DNA from: Cytophagales bacterium CG12_big_fil_rev_8_21_14_0_65_40_12
GTDB taxonomy: Bacteria; Bacteroidota; Bacteroidia; Cytophagales; Cyclobacteriaceae
Direction of reading: 5' to 3'
Length of the DNA: 64,000 bases
NCBI GenBank assembly: GCA_002786855.1
Contig: PCUU01000062.1
Coordinates: 1 to 64,000 of the forward strand
Positions 1 through 7,663 of the stretch are shown one piece after another; within the stretch, counting starts at the first letter, position 1; every line of letters starts with the position of its first letter. The translations under genes were made by a program, and so were the position numbers. The notes under the pieces are model-generated. The model saw only the letters and a program-made list of their open reading frames with translations, was not told where the DNA came from and made no database searches.

Positions 1-57
1 AAAAAGGAGGTTCTCGGACTTGTTTAGTTTGTTGGTGAAGAACACCAACAAAGGCGA
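1..57 (+). repeat. Palindromic repeat, copy 1 (truncated by window edge)
   Basis: This is the 3' part of the ~146-bp repeat that recurs at 812-957 and 1066-1212. It contains a perfect hairpin at 29-51: TTGTTGGTG, the loop AAGAA, then CACCAACAA, followed by AGGCGAA. The 5' part of the unit lies outside the window. It sits about 110 bases upstream of the TonB-C lipoprotein gene. Confidence 0.85.
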
Positions 58-165
58 AAAAATCTCGCTACTCAATTCTGTGATATATGTAATGTATTTA
101 TATTCTTCTGTAACTATTCTCGGATCATTAGGGCCGACCTTTACGGTAAATCAAAATACCCTAAT

Positions 166-711
166 ATGAAAAAATATTTAATCATTTGCGCCTTAGGTTT
201 ATCATTTGTCCTGATCCAAGGCTGCGGAACCGACAATAAGAAAACCGAAATAACAACTCCAATGACCACTGCCGACAGGCATGCAAAAGTGGAGCAGGAA
301 CGAGATAGATTGATAGAACAAAGAAGAGCAGCACTTGCAGAATTGATTGCAGCTTCCAATTCGTATGAAAACGCCCAAGGAAGAACGGTTTATTACAAAG
401 CGGACATTGACCCGATTTATGTGGGAGGCGAAAAGGCCATGAACGAGTTTCTGCAAGACAACCTGAAATTCCCAGAGGTGGCAGAACAGGAAGCCATGGA
501 AGGGACTGTATTTGTAGAGTTTGTGGTGTCCGACAGCGGTGAGGTAACAGAAGTTGCCACATCTAACAACACTTATTCAGATGTAGACGATTTGTTTAGG
601 GAAGAAGCCCTTAGGGTGGTGAATTTAATGCCAAACTGGATCCCCGGACAACAGAATGGCGCGGCAGTAGACACAAAATTCAGTATTCCTATCACATTCC
701 TTATCCGTTAA
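166..711 (+). CDS. TonB C-terminal domain lipoprotein
   Basis: The 181-aa protein begins with a lipoprotein signal peptide whose lipobox, IQGC, puts the lipidated Cys at residue 20. A short charged, helical linker (about 40-65) is followed by a TonB C-terminal domain (about 75-181) ending in the typical IPITFLIR strand. TonB-C domains contact outer-membrane receptors to transmit energy. Here there is no transmembrane anchor or proline-rich spacer, so the protein is more likely a lipid-anchored TonB-like accessory protein than a classic energy transducer. It stands alone, with palindromic repeats upstream and a strong terminator downstream (755-793). The ATG at 166 is chosen because it gives a complete signal peptide. 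Confidence 0.8.
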   Translation: MKKYLIICALGLSFVLIQGCGTDNKKTEITTPMTTADRHAKVEQERDRLIEQRRAALAELIAASNSYENAQGRTVYYKADIDPIYVGGEKAMNEFLQDNLKFPEVAEQEAMEGTVFVEFVVSDSGEVTEVATSNNTYSDVDDLFREEALRVVNLMPNWIPGQQNGAAVDTKFSIPITFLIR

Positions 712-754
712 TCCAAGAAAGCATACGTGAATTTCTATCGCTAGGTAGAATTTT

Positions 755-793
755 AAAAGCCAGCAAGAATTCCTTTTTGCTGGCTTTTTTTTT
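755..793 (+). terminator. Rho-independent terminator of the TonB-C gene
   Basis: AAAAGCCAGCAA pairs with TTGCTGGCTTTT around a short loop and is followed by a run of T. It lies 44 bases after the TonB-C stop codon. Confidence 0.85.
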
Positions 794-811
794 AAATCTA
801 CGCCCCCTATT

Positions 812-957
812 CTTCACCAACAGGCCACCGAAGCCCAGCTATATAATAACCCACTCCACTTTCTACATTCAGTGTGGAATCTCATTAAATCAGAGCATGA
901 AAAAGGCGGTTCTCGGACTTGTTTAGTTTGTTGGTGAAGAACACCAACAAAGGCGAA
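812..957 (+). repeat. 146-bp palindrome-ended repeat, copy 2
   Basis: This unit is nearly identical to 1066-1212. It starts CTTCACCAACAGGCC and ends with the hairpin GTTGGTG-AAGAA-CACCAAC (930-948) plus AAAGGCGAA. No coding capacity is seen. Hairpin centres in this tract fall near 812, 939, 1066 and 1194, which is a period of about 127 bases. The sequence between the two long copies (958-1065) is different but has the same inverted ends. Confidence 0.8.
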
Positions 958-1065
958 GGCGGTTCTCGGTCTCCTCATTTTAAGTCATTTCATAGAAATC
1001 CTTTCACGTCCTGCATGAAATAAGACTTTCGTTTGCTGAAAAAGATTTTCGCCCCTGTTGGTGTT

Positions 1066-1212
1066 CTTCACCAACAGGCCACCGAAGCCCAGCTATATAA
1101 TCACCCACTCCCCTTTCTGCATTCAGGTATAGAATCTCATTAATTCAGGGAATGAAAAACGCTGTTCTCGGACTTGTTTAGTTTGTTGGTGAAGAACACC
1201 AACAAAGGCGAA
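1066..1212 (+). repeat. 147-bp palindrome-ended repeat, copy 3
   Basis: This is a direct copy of 812-957 with scattered substitutions and one indel. It is entered by a hairpin with a 10-bp stem, CCTGTTGGTG-TTCTT-CACCAACAGG (1054-1078), and leaves through the hairpin at 1183-1205. The entry hairpin is the reverse complement of the exit hairpin. Apart from these repeats and the terminator-like hairpin at 1269-1302, the gap 712-1445 holds no convincing gene. Confidence 0.8.
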
Positions 1213-1268
1213 ATGCGTGATGCTTGGTCAAGCCTCTTGTCCTCGGATAACGTAACCAAGTTAAAGAC

Positions 1269-1302
1269 AAAAGACCTGTCAGAAATGATAGGTCTTTTTT
1301 TT
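1269..1302 (+). terminator. Terminator-like hairpin without an obvious gene
   Basis: AAAAGACCT pairs with AGGTCTTTT and is followed by a run of T, so it would stop plus-strand transcripts. No credible plus-strand gene precedes it. It may be a remnant of a lost gene or may stop transcription arising in the repeats. Confidence 0.5.
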
Positions 1303-1445
1303 ATGTCTGTTTCTGTCGTCATAGCCTTTTCACTAACGGTTCTCAGCTACCCGAAGGTGGCGATTTCCAACTACTTCATTGGCTACCAAGCAGAAACTTT
1401 GATATAGGCACAAAGCTTGAATTAACCAATTCTCCCAGCCATAAG

Positions 1446-1910
1446 CTATATGCTGTATTGTGCATAGTTTTTTATTTGATTTAATTCCTTTTCAATTGTC
1501 AAAGGGTCAAGTAAATTCTCTTCATATTGAATTTCTTTTTTCGTCTTTTTCCAATACGGAAACAACCAAGTCATTGCGGTTCCTAAATTCTCAAACTCTG
1601 AGTCGTTTAGAATAAGTTCAGTCTTGTTTTTATATGAAAAGCTGCCCTTATAATATTTAGTAATGCGCTTTTTTTTAGTCAGCAGATTGAAAAACCTGTC
1701 AATTGCATTTTGAATGTCATCAAATTCAGGGTCAAAATGTTGGTGTACTAATCCATATCCAACCGTCAGTTCTCTGTCGTCACAAGAAATCCATATTCCT
1801 GTTTCACCTATTATTAGGTGGTCACCGTCTTCATATTCTTTTATGTCACTCCCGAAATGGTTTTTCAAAAGTTCTTTAATCTTAAAATATATGGCTTGGT
1901 GTTTTTTCAT
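1446..1910 (-). CDS. Hypothetical protein in cassette-like position
   Basis: The 154-aa soluble protein has no signal peptide or membrane segment. I do not recognise the family. It is rich in aromatic, Lys and Asp/Glu residues (for example WISCDDREL near residue 37 and HFDPEFDDIQNAIDRFF near 58). It is transcribed in the same direction as the reverse transcriptase at 2076-3890 but is separated from it by a long imperfect palindrome (1921-2056). GCACAA at 1921-1926, next to its start, is complementary to TTGTGC at 1458-1463, near its stop. That resembles the matching ends of an integron cassette, although the last few codons would fall outside the boundary. The start is the ATG at 1908-1910. 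Confidence 0.6.
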   Translation of the reverse strand: MKKHQAIYFKIKELLKNHFGSDIKEYEDGDHLIIGETGIWISCDDRELTVGYGLVHQHFDPEFDDIQNAIDRFFNLLTKKKRITKYYKGSFSYKNKTELILNDSEFENLGTAMTWLFPYWKKTKKEIQYEENLLDPLTIEKELNQIKNYAQYSI

Positions 1911-1920
1911 TTCAAATTAT

Positions 1921-2056
1921 GCACAACGGTTCTCAGCTATACGCAGGCAGGGTTTTTTACCACTGAACTTCCTACGAAGAACTGAACTTCAAATTTACCA
2001 CTTTCCTGTCCTACGAAGCACGAAACCCCTGCTTGCGTATAGGTGATGTTGGTGGC
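1921..2056. repeat. attC-like imperfect palindrome (cassette boundary candidate)
   Basis: The outer 7-mer GCACAAC (1921-1927) faces GTTGGTGGC (2048-2056). Inside, CTATACGCAGGCAGGG (1937-1952) pairs with CCCTGCTTGCGTATAG (2027-2042) at 15 of 16 positions. Size (136 bp), the AAC/GTT termini and the unequal outer spacers match the general plan of an integron attC site (R'', L'', L', R'). The block AACGGTTCTCAGCTA at 1925-1939 also occurs at 1335-1349. The final base of the GTTRRRY consensus is not matched, so this is a resemblance, not proof. Confidence 0.5.
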
Positions 2057-2075
2057 TGGTGTTCCTTTCATATCG

Positions 2076-3890
2076 TCAGTTTATATTGTATTGTGAATCG
2101 AGCCATTTTAGAAAATATGGGTCTTTGATATGTTCTTTAACTTTGTCTTTGATAGCTTGATTTGTCCTTATTGACTCTGAATTCAATACAGAGCATAAAA
2201 CAATGAATTTTCCAAGCGGATAGGGTCTTTGTTGATTTTTAGGGAATAGGTAAAGTGATAGTTTGCCATCAAGCCTTTCAACTTTTGAAAATAGAAAAAT
2301 TTGGTTTGCTAGTGTTACTGTATTTGTAATACCTGATGATATTTGATTAAACAAAAGCTTTTCAACTGCTTTGCTGTTAGTAACTACTAACCTTGATAGT
2401 ATTGCTGTTACTTGCCTTCTTAAAAAGGAGTCTGTTTGCCATAAATTTTTATACTTCTCTATAAATTTCAGCAAGTCTTCTGGGTGATTATATTTTGCCT
2501 TAAACCAAAGCACGCAGTAAAAGTCAGAAGGTAATTTTCTCTTAAATGAAAATGCGGTTATTTTAGATTCAAATTTGGATATAAAGTCTTTTGATTGGTC
2601 ATTAACTGGTATCTCCCATTGGGTTACAAGCAAGCAAATTTGGTATAGTGAAATATCATCAAATATGTCCATTTCATCTAGTATCTCTAAAACAACTTCT
2701 GATGATTTCTTTTTATAACCAACATTTGACAAATACATTAGTAAATGGCTTCTAAGTCCCGGATAGTTAACATACTTTTTTGATAATAATGTTAATAATG
2801 CAGTTGATTTCAGCTTACTGTATGTTGTAATGTATCTTTTAGCAATTTTATCCCAATATTTTGGACTGGTATCCTTAAAGTGTAATTTGAATTTTTTATG
2901 AAGTTCAGAGCAGACTTTTTTATAGTTTGCATCTTCTTTCTTTATTGTTTCAATACTGTCAATATACCTATTGGACTCAATTTGAAAATGATGATACCCT
3001 GCATCATCGTCATAGATATTAGTTTTGGCAAGATTTAGGGCAAGTCCACGTGTTTTTAACATATCAGAAACGGAACTAATTGTCTCAATAGCTTCTTTTC
3101 TAGAATCAACGCCAATTACAATATCGTCCATCCATCGAGTAAAACTATTATTGGTTTTTTGCATAATTACTTCATCAACTTCATAGAGAAATGAATGTGC
3201 AAGTAATCTTATCCCTTCAACATTAGTTGTTGGCAATCCCCTTTTTGAGTAAGGTAAGTAGTCTGGTTTCCAAGAAATTTCTTCAATTATTCTAAATAGC
3301 AAATCGATTAGAACTTCATCAATTTTACTGTAGCTTGTAAAAACCTTCCTAAGTTCTTCAATATCGATACTATCATAATAGTTCGATAAGTCAGTTACTA
3401 CAATTAATTCTTTGTCTTCGTGAAAATTATATATTTTCTTTTGTAATTGTTTCCATTGTTGTCTCCAAGTGAAGCCATAATCATCAGCTGTATGTGGTAA
3501 CGAAACATTGTGTTTGTCACGAGAATAGAATGCGTTTTCAGAAGGTTGATTTGAAAGAATATTATCAGCAATAGTTTCGACTAATACCTGCAAAACTAAA
3601 GCGTCAATTGGTTGGGGAATTACCAAATGTCTGCAAACCCCAAACTTCTTCTCAATCCTGTAAATTAAAGGTTGAGAAACTTTATATGTGCCGCTTAAAA
3701 TTTCATTTTTTATTGCAATTGCACGTTCATCAATATTGTAATTGAAGTCGTAGTGGTCATATAAGTCTTTAAGGTCAAGATTACGAAGTTGATTTTTTAC
3801 AATCTTTCTCCATACATCGGTTATCTTTTTCTTTTCAAAAATTTTTGAAAGAGCAGCTTTCCTGAGTCTATTAAATCTTTCTGTTTGCAT
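2076..3890 (-). CDS. Reverse transcriptase of the Abi/UG (defence-type) class
   Basis: The 604-aa protein carries an RVT_1 polymerase domain from about residue 60 to 300. Visible motifs are IVVTDLSNYYDSID (catalytic Asp167), RGLPTTNVEG (motif B, about 217-226), RWMDDIVIG (catalytic Asp255 and Asp256) and LNLAKTNIY (motif D, about 285-293). It lacks a maturase or group II intron context. Residues from about 330 to 604 look like a long helical-repeat tail, as in AbiA/AbiK and other 'unknown group' reverse transcriptases. Several of those are known phage-defence proteins, some using an adjacent non-coding RNA. The exact UG class cannot be assigned by eye. It is a lone gene, bounded by the inverted 9-mers GTTGGTGGC (2048-2056) and GCCACCAAC (3925-3933), consistent with acquisition as a cassette. 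Confidence 0.85.
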   Translation of the reverse strand: MQTERFNRLRKAALSKIFEKKKITDVWRKIVKNQLRNLDLKDLYDHYDFNYNIDERAIAIKNEILSGTYKVSQPLIYRIEKKFGVCRHLVIPQPIDALVLQVLVETIADNILSNQPSENAFYSRDKHNVSLPHTADDYGFTWRQQWKQLQKKIYNFHEDKELIVVTDLSNYYDSIDIEELRKVFTSYSKIDEVLIDLLFRIIEEISWKPDYLPYSKRGLPTTNVEGIRLLAHSFLYEVDEVIMQKTNNSFTRWMDDIVIGVDSRKEAIETISSVSDMLKTRGLALNLAKTNIYDDDAGYHHFQIESNRYIDSIETIKKEDANYKKVCSELHKKFKLHFKDTSPKYWDKIAKRYITTYSKLKSTALLTLLSKKYVNYPGLRSHLLMYLSNVGYKKKSSEVVLEILDEMDIFDDISLYQICLLVTQWEIPVNDQSKDFISKFESKITAFSFKRKLPSDFYCVLWFKAKYNHPEDLLKFIEKYKNLWQTDSFLRRQVTAILSRLVVTNSKAVEKLLFNQISSGITNTVTLANQIFLFSKVERLDGKLSLYLFPKNQQRPYPLGKFIVLCSVLNSESIRTNQAIKDKVKEHIKDPYFLKWLDSQYNIN

Positions 3891-3924
3891 TCGTCATTTT
3901 TTATGGGTGCTGTCTTTCACACTT

Positions 3925-3976
3925 GCCACCAACATCCGTATAAACCCATTGCGTTTATATGTCCAATATGTTGATC
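3925..3976. repeat. Short attC-like palindrome after the reverse transcriptase
   Basis: GCCACCAAC (3925-3933) is the exact reverse complement of GTTGGTGGC at the other end of the reverse-transcriptase segment. It is followed by a hairpin CGTATAAAC / GTTTATATG and then by GTTGATC (3970-3976). This could be a compact 52-bp attC-like site closing the cassette. Alternatively, because it lies immediately upstream of the reverse-transcriptase start, it could be part of a structured leader RNA. Confidence 0.45.
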
Positions 3977-4113
3977 AATCTAGTGGGATTCTGACAGATA
4001 AAAAAGCAAGCGTTGATTTATAGATGGATTTAATGAAAGTATTCCTGCTTGTAGCTGCCAAGGATTTGATTGGTTAATGGGCTGCACTGGCAAGCAAAAA
4101 CCAATAAGGCGCA

Positions 4114-4151
4114 AAAAAAGCCAGTAAGAAGGGGTCTTACTGGCTTTTTTT
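4114..4151. terminator. Bidirectional terminator after the M48 lipoprotein gene
   Basis: AAAAGCCAGTAAGA pairs with TCTTACTGGCTTTT around GGGG, with A- and T-runs on both sides. It ends the minus-strand M48 gene, whose stop codon is at 4176. Confidence 0.85.
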
Positions 4152-4175
4152 ACTAAGCTGTAGCCTAGTTCAGTT

Positions 4176-4985
4176 TTACTTCAAATCGCTTTTCTCATAA
4201 AACTCTAGTGCCTTAGGTAAGGCAGCGGTTAATCGCTCAATGCGGGTTTCATGACTTGGGTGTGTAGAAAGAAACTCTGGTGGGGCTTGGCCTCCACTGC
4301 CAGCCGCCATTCTTTCCCAGAATTTAGGGGCTTCTCTTGGGTCGTAGCCCGCAATCGCCATAAAAGTCAAGCCTAATTCGTCAGCCTCTGACTCGTGGGT
4401 CCTGGAGAATTTCAATAAACCGATATCTGTTCCAATACCAATCGCCTGAAAAACCAATCTTGAACCCAATGAGGGGTCTTGTCCTAAAGCTACCGCGCCA
4501 ATACTAAACCCAACCTGTTTGGCATAAGCCTGATTCATTCTTTCTTGACCATGTTTAGCCACTGCATGCGCGACTTCATGTCCCATTACTACCGCAACTC
4601 CCAAATCATCTTTACAGATGGGAAGAATCCCCGTGTAAAAGGCCACTTTTCCCCCGGGCATGGCCCAGGCATTCACGGTAGAATCATTGTCAATTACATT
4701 GAATTCCCAATTGAACCCATCCAAAAGGCCCGTATAGCCATTGTTGTTCATGTACTGCTCTACTGCCTTTTGTATTCGGTTGCCCACTCTTTTTACCATG
4801 GCTACTTGTTCTGCATTGGTAGATAGTTTAACCGAATCGATCACCTGCTTGTAAGCATCCGCACTCATGGCAACTACTTCATCTGAGCTGATCAGGCCTG
4901 TCATTTGGCTCCTGCCCGTAATCGGCACGGTGGTACAATCCCATGCCAAAACCAGAATAAATGCTAAAGCGAATATTTTTTTCAT
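4176..4985 (-). CDS. M48 family metalloprotease lipoprotein
   Basis: The 269-aa protein is a periplasmic zinc protease of the Ste24/LoiP-BepA type. The zinc motif HEVAH (His136, Glu137, His140) sits in VVMGHEVAHAVAKHG, and the downstream SRTHESEAD (about 194-201) supplies the glutamate ligand. The N-terminus is a signal peptide with a Cys at 17 followed by TTVPITGR, the usual start of mature members. The residues before the Cys (LAWDC) are an unusual lipobox because Asp occupies the -1 position, so lipidation is uncertain. Family members degrade or help assemble outer-membrane proteins. The gene is monocistronic and ends at the hairpin 4114-4151. Confidence 0.9.
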   Translation of the reverse strand: MKKIFALAFILVLAWDCTTVPITGRSQMTGLISSDEVVAMSADAYKQVIDSVKLSTNAEQVAMVKRVGNRIQKAVEQYMNNNGYTGLLDGFNWEFNVIDNDSTVNAWAMPGGKVAFYTGILPICKDDLGVAVVMGHEVAHAVAKHGQERMNQAYAKQVGFSIGAVALGQDPSLGSRLVFQAIGIGTDIGLLKFSRTHESEADELGLTFMAIAGYDPREAPKFWERMAAGSGGQAPPEFLSTHPSHETRIERLTAALPKALEFYEKSDLK

Positions 4986-5097
4986 GTGTATAAATTTGAT
5001 TTCTTGGTTGCTCTTGAAAAAGGCCGAGTTAGTTTTTTAGCTTTGATCGCTCTCGAATTCAACCAAATTAGGTACAAAATTGCTCAATATTGGTAGG

Positions 5098-5127
5098 TTG
5101 TCAAATCGATACGAAATTTTAATTTTG
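5098..5127 (+). promoter_or_regulatory. Bacteroidota-type promoter before the FAH gene
   Basis: TTG at 5098-5100, then 19 bases, then TAATTTTG at 5120-5127 fits the Bacteroidota -33 TTTG / -7 TAnnTTTG consensus. The expected start of transcription is about 5 to 8 bases further on, giving a leader of roughly 35 bases before the ATG at 5171. Confidence 0.55.
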
Positions 5128-5170
5128 CTGTAAGAGATTTATATCTCTGATCCATCCTAAACTAACATAC

Positions 5171-5779
5171 ATGAAAATTATTGCGATTGGCAGAAACTAC
5201 GCTGAACATATTGCTGAGCTCAACAATGAGCGCCCTTCGGAACCTGTCGTTTTCCTAAAACCTGATACCGCAGTCTTAAGGAACAATGCACCTTTCTACC
5301 ATCCCGATTTCTCCAAAGACATTCATTACGAGGTAGAAGTACTCTTGAAAATCAGTAAAGAAGGAAAACACATCGAAAAAAAATTCGCGCACAAGTATTA
5401 TGACGAAATCGGCATTGGGATTGACTTTACGGCCCGCGATTTGCAACAGCGCTGTAAGGAAAAGGGTTTGCCTTGGGAAATTGCCAAAGCCTTTAATGGA
5501 TCCGCCCCTATTTCTGAATTCAAAGCTAAAAATGCTTACAATTTGAACGAACTTAACTTTAGTCTCACTCAAAATGATGAACTTAAGCAAAAGGGAAATA
5601 CAAACATGATGTTGTTCAGTTTTGACGAAATCATTGCGCATATTTCGAAATACTTTACGTTGAAAAAGGGTGATGTTATATTCACTGGAACCCCCGCAGG
5701 TGTTGGAAAAATCAATATTGGAGATAAGCTTGTCGCTTACTTGGAAAATGAAAAATTGTTGGAAGTTGAGGTTAAATAG
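5171..5779 (+). CDS. Fumarylacetoacetate hydrolase family protein
   Basis: The 202-aa single-domain FAH-fold protein starts MKIIAIGRNYAEH, which is typical of the short family. The metal-binding EVEV motif is near residue 58 and the signature FTGTPAGVG is near 178-186. Members act as acylpyruvase, oxaloacetate tautomerase or decarboxylase-like enzymes in the cytosol; the substrate cannot be inferred here. A good -33/-7 promoter lies upstream. Its 3' end overlaps the start of the M23 peptidase gene by 32 bases, suggesting a shared transcript. Confidence 0.85.
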   Translation: MKIIAIGRNYAEHIAELNNERPSEPVVFLKPDTAVLRNNAPFYHPDFSKDIHYEVEVLLKISKEGKHIEKKFAHKYYDEIGIGIDFTARDLQQRCKEKGLPWEIAKAFNGSAPISEFKAKNAYNLNELNFSLTQNDELKQKGNTNMMLFSFDEIIAHISKYFTLKKGDVIFTGTPAGVGKINIGDKLVAYLENEKLLEVEVK

Positions 5780-7661
5780 TCTTGTAGTTTTATTGCTCAT
5801 TTTTTGTTCCGTCCGCCTTTTCGCGCAATACGACAAGGTAGAAGAAGGGTATTTTCAATTCCCAATTCAGCCCGAAAGGACGAACTATTTGGCTGGTAAT
5901 ATGGGCGAATTGCGGGCTTCTCATTTTCACGCTGGGCTGGACATTAAAACCAATGGCGTTGAAGGCCTAAATGTATACACTGCCGCAGATGGATATGTAA
6001 GCCGAATTGCCGTTTCAACGGGTGGCTATGGCAATTGCGTTTATGTAGCGCATCCGAATGGCACCACCACGGTTTACGCCCACCTTCAAAGTTTTAATAA
6101 AGAATTGGCCAAGTATGTTTTGGAAAACCAGTACCAACAAAAATCATTTACAGTAAATCTTTTCCCTGAAAGGAATCAATTCAAGCTAAAACAAGGCGAA
6201 ATATTGGGTTTCTCTGGTAATTCTGGTTCTTCTACCGGGCCACATCTTCATTTCGAAATCAGAAATATACAGCAGCAAGTGTTGGATCCATTGCGCTTTG
6301 GCTTTAGCCAAATCAAAGATCAAATCGCCCCCATTGCTGAGCGAATTGCCCTAAAAACCATGAACATTGATGCGCGGGTGAATGGTGAATTTGGAAGGTT
6401 TGAATTCAATTTAGAACGAAGAGGGAATGAATACGTGATTGCTGACACCATTTTGGCAACTGGTAAATTAGGAATTGAACTTTGGGGCCACGATAAGTTG
6501 GATGGCGCAGCCAATAAAAATGGAATCCCGTTCATTGATGTATTTCAAAACGACCAACTGTTATTCCGTCAGCGCATTGACACGGTGAGTTTTGCTTTGC
6601 AGAACAACATCAGGGTACACACCAATTACCAGGCTGAACAAGAGACCAGAAGAAGGTATAATAAGCTGTATGTTGATGATGGCAATGCACTTGGCTTCTA
6701 TCAAAAACTAAAAAACAATGGTTTTTTCTATGCCAAAGCCGATTCTATCTACAATTTCAAAATCCTACTGGCAGATGCCTATAACAATCAGCGCTTGGTC
6801 AGTTTTGTGGTAAAGGGAGCCGATAGCAGCACGGTAGCGATTGCTACAGCCACATCAGAAAACCATTCCTATATTTTAGACAATACGCTTCAACTGAAAA
6901 AGAAGAAAGAGGGAGATGCCCATAAAATCACGCTTTATACTGCAGAAGGCTCAAGAGTAATCGACCCAGCCTATCAAAGCACGCTCGACAATATCTACTT
7001 GATTGACCTTTCTAAAGGCGTTCCTTCAAAGATTGATTATGGTCATGGCATGGAGGATTTGAATTTAGTGAACTCTATACCTTCGGGAGTGCTGTATGAT
7101 TTCAGCGATGCCAGCTTTACCATTCAATTCAATAAAAACAGCCTTTTCGATACCCTTTATTTGGAAGCCAGCCATCAACTCACCGAAAATAGAAAATCAG
7201 AAATTCTAAAATTAGGGCCTTCACCGATTCCCTTAAAAAGTGGAATTTCCATTGAATTAAGTCCATTGGCCAATTATGATAGTTTAGAAACCTATCAAGT
7301 GTATAGTTTGTCTAGCAACGGAAAACCGAGTTATATTGGCGGTGAGTGGGTAAACGGAAAAATCAGATTCAGCACATCTTCACTGGATGAATTTACCTTG
7401 TTAAAAGATAAGGTTAAGCCTACTATTCAATACAAACCAACAACAAACGGCACGGTGTTTTTCACCATAGATGATGCAATGTCTGGCATTGCGAGCTATG
7501 AAGCTAAGCTGAATGGAGAGTGGGTTTTAATGCATTACGACCCTAAAAAGAAATTAATTTGGTCAGAACTTTTAGATAAATCGAAACCAATCAGCGGTGA
7601 TTTTGCTTTAGTGGTTACCGATAACGCGGGAAACAAAAAATCCTTGAACTTAAAACTCTAA
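5748..7661 (+). CDS. Secreted M23 family metallopeptidase
   Basis: The 637-aa exported protein begins with a signal peptide ending near LFAQ (residue 27). The M23 (LytM-type) domain follows, with HAGLD (His61, Asp65), a conserved His112 in YAHL and GPHLHFE (His166, His168). These are the zinc and catalytic residues of peptidoglycan endopeptidases. Roughly 400 further residues form beta-rich regions of unknown role. The frame stays open back to 5670, but the ATG at 5748 is preferred because it starts directly at a normal signal peptide. This start lies inside the end of the FAH gene (translational coupling likely). The next gene starts 2 bases after its stop. Confidence 0.88.
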   Translation: MKNCWKLRLNSLVVLLLIFCSVRLFAQYDKVEEGYFQFPIQPERTNYLAGNMGELRASHFHAGLDIKTNGVEGLNVYTAADGYVSRIAVSTGGYGNCVYVAHPNGTTTVYAHLQSFNKELAKYVLENQYQQKSFTVNLFPERNQFKLKQGEILGFSGNSGSSTGPHLHFEIRNIQQQVLDPLRFGFSQIKDQIAPIAERIALKTMNIDARVNGEFGRFEFNLERRGNEYVIADTILATGKLGIELWGHDKLDGAANKNGIPFIDVFQNDQLLFRQRIDTVSFALQNNIRVHTNYQAEQETRRRYNKLYVDDGNALGFYQKLKNNGFFYAKADSIYNFKILLADAYNNQRLVSFVVKGADSSTVAIATATSENHSYILDNTLQLKKKKEGDAHKITLYTAEGSRVIDPAYQSTLDNIYLIDLSKGVPSKIDYGHGMEDLNLVNSIPSGVLYDFSDASFTIQFNKNSLFDTLYLEASHQLTENRKSEILKLGPSPIPLKSGISIELSPLANYDSLETYQVYSLSSNGKPSYIGGEWVNGKIRFSTSSLDEFTLLKDKVKPTIQYKPTTNGTVFFTIDDAMSGIASYEAKLNGEWVLMHYDPKKKLIWSELLDKSKPISGDFALVVTDNAGNKKSLNLKL

Positions 7662-7663
7662 TC

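Noticed and set aside
1-1215. CRISPR array
   Set aside because: Repeats are few, long and self-complementary, and the intervening segments are themselves repeated, unlike unique CRISPR spacers; no cas genes are present.
1174-1407. A 77-codon plus-strand frame over the repeat tract
   Set aside because: It begins inside a palindromic repeat, runs through a terminator-like hairpin and has no protein-like domain; treated as chance.
5670-5747. Longer N-terminus for the M23 peptidase
   Set aside because: The extra 26 codons lie wholly inside the FAH gene and would place the signal peptide internally; the ATG at 5748 is better.
5276-5836. Antisense frame over the FAH gene
   Set aside because: It is a shadow of the well-supported FAH and M23 genes and has no domain or signal of its own.
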